Source of the DNA: an uncultured Shimia sp.
GTDB taxonomy: Bacteria > Pseudomonadota > Alphaproteobacteria > Rhodobacterales > Rhodobacteraceae
Assembly: GCF_913054185.1 (NCBI RefSeq)
Contig: NZ_CAJXIV010000023.1
Span: forward strand, 1-44,243
Length of the DNA stretch: 44,243 nt
Reading direction: 5' to 3'
In this document: in pieces, positions 41,947 to 44,243 of the stretch
How the letters are laid out: every line of letters starts with the position of its first letter
How positions within the stretch are numbered: position 1 is the first letter of the stretch
The notes under the pieces: generated by a model
What the model was told of the DNA's origin: nothing
The model's input: the letters and a program-made list of their open reading frames with translations, nothing else
Databases searched by the model: none
Made by a program: the position numbers and the translations under genes

Positions 41947-42828
41947 CTATTTGCGCCGATGCCGATATCGAGTCTTGCCAATGGACGGCACTCCCATCTC
42001 CACCAGGATACTGCCATCATCGTCACTCTTGCGATGAAGCGGATGTTCAACCAGCCCGGCACTCATCGCCAACGCCGCCAGATCTGCCCGATTGGACAGG
42101 CCAGTTTTGTTCAGGATATTGTTCATCCGCTGCCGCACAGCGGACACGGACACACCCAACTGCTCAGCAATCACCTTGTCCTGCAACCCGGCGCCCACCA
42201 TCTCAAGCAGCTCACGCTGTTTGTCGGAAATCTTGTTCCGTTCGGTAAATTCTGCTGCAAAATGGCCGTGATAGGCTTGATGGCCCATGGTCGCGACCGC
42301 TTGCAACACCCAGCCATGGGTCTGAATGATGTGCTTCATCTCCCGCTTGCTGTGATCCCCACAAAAAGTGATCAGCCCCGCCTGCGGAGGCGCATGCCAT
42401 CGCAAGGGGATGGAAAACCCCGCGCGCATGCCGCGACGCGCCGCTTCTTGCAGCACAACATGGCGCGCCTCTGGCATGTGATGGTATTCGTCGACAAATT
42501 CGATCCCCACGGCAACCGGCGTAAGGTGATGCACGGCATGCGTTCGGAAATAGCTCCACTTGGACACATCCGGGTCTTCATTCACCGTATTCAGCCAGGT
42601 GCTGTCATAAGACGTGCGAATGAAGAGCGTTTTTTTCCAATCCGCAAAATTACTCGCAGAAATGAAATCGATGTAGGGCAGGTTCAACAACCGCCCCACC
42701 TCAACAATCAAAGTCCACACCTCCGCCGAGCTCTGCGTGGTTTCCAGGTCCACCAGAAACCCTTGCAACAACTCCGGAATGTGGCGCTCGGCCTGCAACA
42801 GCGGCCGACGCCGGGAGGGGTCGCGCAT
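41947..42828 (-). CDS. LuxR-family regulator without a cognate luxI (LuxR solo)
   Basis: 293 residues. An N-terminal autoinducer-binding-like domain (about 15-180) is followed by a LuxR HTH domain (about 198-258: SDKQRELLEMVGAGL, VIAEQLGVSVSAVRQRMNNIL, GLSNRAD). A basic C-terminal extension of about 33 residues ends in RYRHRRK, which is unusual for the family. W78, D85-P86 and G137 can be matched to conserved positions of acyl-homoserine-lactone receptors. The tyrosine expected four residues after W78 is valine, and the loop between W78 and D85 is short. Ligand is therefore uncertain. No luxI gene is in the window. It follows the HTH-like gene by three bases. Confidence 0.88.
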   Translation of the reverse strand: MRDPSRRRPLLQAERHIPELLQGFLVDLETTQSSAEVWTLIVEVGRLLNLPYIDFISASNFADWKKTLFIRTSYDSTWLNTVNEDPDVSKWSYFRTHAVHHLTPVAVGIEFVDEYHHMPEARHVVLQEAARRGMRAGFSIPLRWHAPPQAGLITFCGDHSKREMKHIIQTHGWVLQAVATMGHQAYHGHFAAEFTERNKISDKQRELLEMVGAGLQDKVIAEQLGVSVSAVRQRMNNILNKTGLSNRADLAALAMSAGLVEHPLHRKSDDDGSILVEMGVPSIGKTRYRHRRK

Positions 42829-42831
42829 GGC

Positions 42832-43290
42832 TTAGACCGTTTCTTCTTCCAGATGCAGCTTCATATCCACGAGCACCTGCTGTAACGCCACAGTTTCCCG
42901 CAAAAGGCGCTTGGCTTCGGCCATCGTGATAATGCCGTCTTCAATGGACTGAGTGTATTCGCCCATCAACATCGCAAACCGCTGGCTCAACGCAATCACA
43001 TCAGAGTTGACGCCACCTTTGTCCGCAGAATTGCGCCGCCGATTGTCATGGCTCAAAGAATTGCCTTTGAGCTCTGCCAATGCCGCTGTGACATGTGGAT
43101 AAGACGCCGCCTCTTCCAGCGCGGCAACCGCATCGATTGGCATAAACCGATCCGCGTGTTCGTCATGACTGGAATAATAGCGGCCCAGAGTGGCCTTGGA
43201 TTTCCCGGTCAGCTCACAGGCCGCCTCAATTCCTACGTCTTTTACCAAAGCCTCGGAGTGTTTCTTAAGATAGCTGTCCACGACGCTCAT
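42832..43290 (-). CDS. Small putative HTH protein co-transcribed with the luxR-like gene
   Basis: 152 residues. The N-terminal half (about 18-38) reads VGIEAACELTGKSKATLGRYYS, like the helix-turn-helix of phage CII-type regulators. A middle linker is rich in N, R and S. The C-terminal half (about 95-150) is a long amphipathic helix (MGEYTQSIEDGIITMAEAKRLLRETVALQ). I do not recognise a named family. It is the first gene of the operon with luxR, four bases apart, so it probably acts in the same control circuit. Its upstream region holds paired dyads that could be autoregulatory sites. Confidence 0.75.
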   Translation of the reverse strand: MSVVDSYLKKHSEALVKDVGIEAACELTGKSKATLGRYYSSHDEHADRFMPIDAVAALEEAASYPHVTAALAELKGNSLSHDNRRRNSADKGGVNSDVIALSQRFAMLMGEYTQSIEDGIITMAEAKRLLRETVALQQVLVDMKLHLEEETV

Positions 43291-43414
43291 ATGTATTCCC
43301 CAAACCGTTTACTCATTAGACCTCCCCCGGAAACGCGGTCTGACGCCTCTAAGGGGAAAGCGGTCAGTCTTTTCCCATATTCGGCTTAACCTGAATTTGG
43401 CATTTGAGAAAGAC

Positions 43415-43459
43415 CGGATGCATTACATCCGACTGTGAGTGACTCGGATACTTATCCGA
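43415..43459. promoter_or_regulatory. Two similar dyads, half-site CGGAT
   Basis: CGGATG-CATTA-CATCCG (43415-43431) and TCGGATA-CT-TATCCGA (43444-43459) are both perfect inverted repeats sharing the CGGAT/ATCCG half-site. Their centres are about 28 bp apart, close to the same DNA face spacing allowed for paired dimers. They lie 125-169 bp upstream of the HTH-like gene start. Confidence 0.55.
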
Positions 43460-43595
43460 ACGTATTAGTTTCCGGCGGGTGAGGCCGGACCCAGGAAAGC
43501 GGTGTGTGATCTGTCACTCACATTCCGCTGGCCGTTTGGCCACGCGACCCGGCCTCATCATCCCCATGGCAATGCCAAGATGCGACGGGTCGCGT
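43435..43595 (+). ncRNA. Candidate structured RNA or attenuator with mutually exclusive helices
   Basis: P1: GTGAGTGAC (43435-43443) with GTCACTCAC (43513-43521). P2: TCGGAT/ATCCGA (43444-43449 with 43454-43459). P3: TCCGGC/GCCGGA (43471-43476 with 43484-43489). P4: TGGCC/GGCCA (43529-43533 with 43538-43542). Alternative P5: GGTGAGGCCGG (43478-43488) with CCGGCCTCATC (43549-43559), one G-U; its first six pairs could also form as a pseudoknot with P3 kept. Alternative P6: ACGCGACCCG (43542-43551) with CGGGTCGCGT (43586-43595), which shares bases with P5 and is followed by TTCACATTT. All pairings are equally possible on the minus strand apart from G-U. No known riboswitch consensus is recognisable. 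Confidence 0.4.
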
Positions 43596-43615
43596 TTCAC
43601 ATTTAGGGTGCCCAT
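43514..43615 (-). CDS. Possible 33-residue basic microprotein
   Basis: ATG at 43615, TGA at 43514, with GGGG about nine bases upstream. The peptide reads MGTLNVKRDPSHLGIAMGMM and goes on with a basic RPGRVAKRP stretch. Composition is protein-like, and the codons for RDP-S and RPGR account for part of the P6 inverted repeat. It lies upstream of the HTH-luxR operon on the same strand. A real small gene here would be an alternative explanation for the structured region; a frame this short may equally be chance. Confidence 0.25.
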   Translation of the reverse strand: MGTLNVKRDPSHLGIAMGMMRPGRVAKRPAECE

Positions 43616-43707
43616 ATCGAGACCCCAATACGACGCTTCAAATTTTCCGCAACGATCTGAGCAGCACAGCCTTGATCCCCACGCCAAATGCGGCTTATCA
43701 CGCGGCC

Positions 43708-44243
43708 ATGGCCAAACTTTACTACAACTACTCCACCATGAACGCCGGCAAATCGACTTTGCTGTTGCAGGCATCTTACAATTACCGAGAGCGCGGCATG
43801 GACACCTACCTGCTGACTGCGCAGTTGGATCACCGCGCAGGCGAAGGCCATATTGCCTCCCGCATCGGCATTTCTGACAAAGCGGATACGTTTGACGCCA
43901 ACTCTAACCTGCTCGACACCATCAAAACCCGGCTTGCAAAAGGTCCGCTGGCCTGTGTGTTCATTGATGAAGCGCAGTTTTTGAACGAGGATCAGGTTTG
44001 GCAACTGGCCCGTGCTGTGGACGATCTAAAAGTACCGGTCATGTGTTACGGGCTGCGCGTCGACTTCCAAGGCAAACTATTCCCGGGCTCCGCCGCGCTT
44101 CTGGCCTTGGCGGATGAGATGCGCGAAGTGCGCACCATCTGTCATTGCGGCAAGAAGGCCACCATGGTGGTGCGCCAAGACGAGCAGGGCAATGTGCTGC
44201 AAGAAGGCGCACAGGTGCAGATTGGTGGCAATGAGAGCTATGT
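43708..44243 (+). CDS. tdk: Thymidine kinase, C-terminus beyond the window
   Basis: 178 codons are present before the window ends. The start MAKLYYNYSTMNAGKSTLLL contains the Walker A MNAGKST (11-17). FIDEAQF is the Walker B motif typical of type II (TK1-like) thymidine kinases, and CHCGKKAT supplies the first zinc cysteines. VMCYGLRVDFQGKLFPGS is the conserved central block. It phosphorylates thymidine in the salvage pathway. No Shine-Dalgarno precedes the ATG at 43708. The long, repeat-rich upstream region could carry its control. Confidence 0.95.
   Translation, partial: MAKLYYNYSTMNAGKSTLLLQASYNYRERGMDTYLLTAQLDHRAGEGHIASRIGISDKADTFDANSNLLDTIKTRLAKGPLACVFIDEAQFLNEDQVWQLARAVDDLKVPVMCYGLRVDFQGKLFPGSAALLALADEMREVRTICHCGKKATMVVRQDEQGNVLQEGAQVQIGGNESY

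Larger units (their letters stand above)
43291..43707. other. 417-bp divergent region between the HTH-luxR operon and tdk, rich in inverted repeats
   Basis: It contains two operator-like dyads (43415-43431 and 43444-43459) and a set of longer pairings up to 43595, given separately. The remaining 112 bp before tdk show no Shine-Dalgarno and no obvious promoter pair. Direction of function cannot be fixed by eye because both flanking genes point outward. Confidence 0.7.

Noticed and set aside
43435-43595. Known riboswitch or housekeeping RNA (cobalamin, SAM-II, SAH, RNase P, SRP)
   Set aside because: The conserved core sequences of these classes, as I know them, are not present. The region is kept as an unclassified candidate.

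Overview
The window looks like chromosomal DNA of a marine alphaproteobacterium of the Roseobacter group (Rhodobacteraceae). The evidence is gene content and family-level sequence character: moderately high GC, a Tad pilus locus with AVTVDW-type Flp pilins, phosphatidylcholine synthase, YcjX/YcjF-type proteins and a LuxR solo. Genus is not decidable by eye. I saw no tRNA, rRNA, IS element, prophage or CRISPR array. Gene packing is dense, and most predicted starts are supported by a ribosome binding site or a family-typical N-terminus.

Layout. 1-1 kb (minus): the start of a gamma-glutamyltransferase gene preceded by a 16-bp palindrome, then an RsbW-like kinase and STAS antagonist pair. 1.2-2.4 kb (plus): a thiolase, ending at a terminator shared with a long minus-strand operon (2.4-6.9 kb) of rpiA, gor, hflK, hflC and a DUF2065 gene, i.e. 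sugar phosphate, redox and membrane protein quality control. 7.1-8.5 kb: an iron-sulfur L-serine dehydratase with an operator-like dyad in its promoter, convergent with a lytic transglycosylase.

9.3-22.3 kb (plus): a complete-looking Tad/Flp pilus core. It has three tandem flp pilin genes (two share 174 identical bp), cpaB, cpaC secretin, an OmpA-type lipoprotein where cpaD is usually found, cpaE, cpaF, tadB, tadC, two TPR lipoproteins, the prepilin peptidase cpaA and a poorly described AAA ATPase. Intrinsic terminators punctuate the first half, suggesting graded expression with pilin highest. No tadE/F/G minor pilins are in the window.

22.3-29.7 kb (plus): yidD, a small secreted protein, ttcA, a GGDEF(degenerate)/EAL protein, then the overlapping yidC, MOSC and engB genes, and a DUF2946-like gene leading into a PepSY membrane protein (to 31.2 kb). 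31.2-33.3 kb: a hydroxyisobutyrate-dehydrogenase-like enzyme, pcs, and on the minus strand an ogt-type methyltransferase. 33.4-36.3 kb (minus): ileS, divergent from a group III truncated haemoglobin. 37-39.4 kb (minus): ycjX and its TIGR01620/YcjF partner. 39.5-41.5 kb (plus): truA and a KAS III-like synthase.

41.5-44.2 kb is the least explained part. A possible small RNA with tandem direct repeats upstream and two terminator hairpins lies between the KAS III gene and a minus-strand operon of a small HTH-like protein and a LuxR-family regulator. Upstream of that operon, in the 417 bp shared with tdk (cut by the window end), is a dense set of 9 to 11 bp inverted repeats with mutually exclusive pairings. 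This is the best candidate here for an undescribed regulatory RNA or operator complex.
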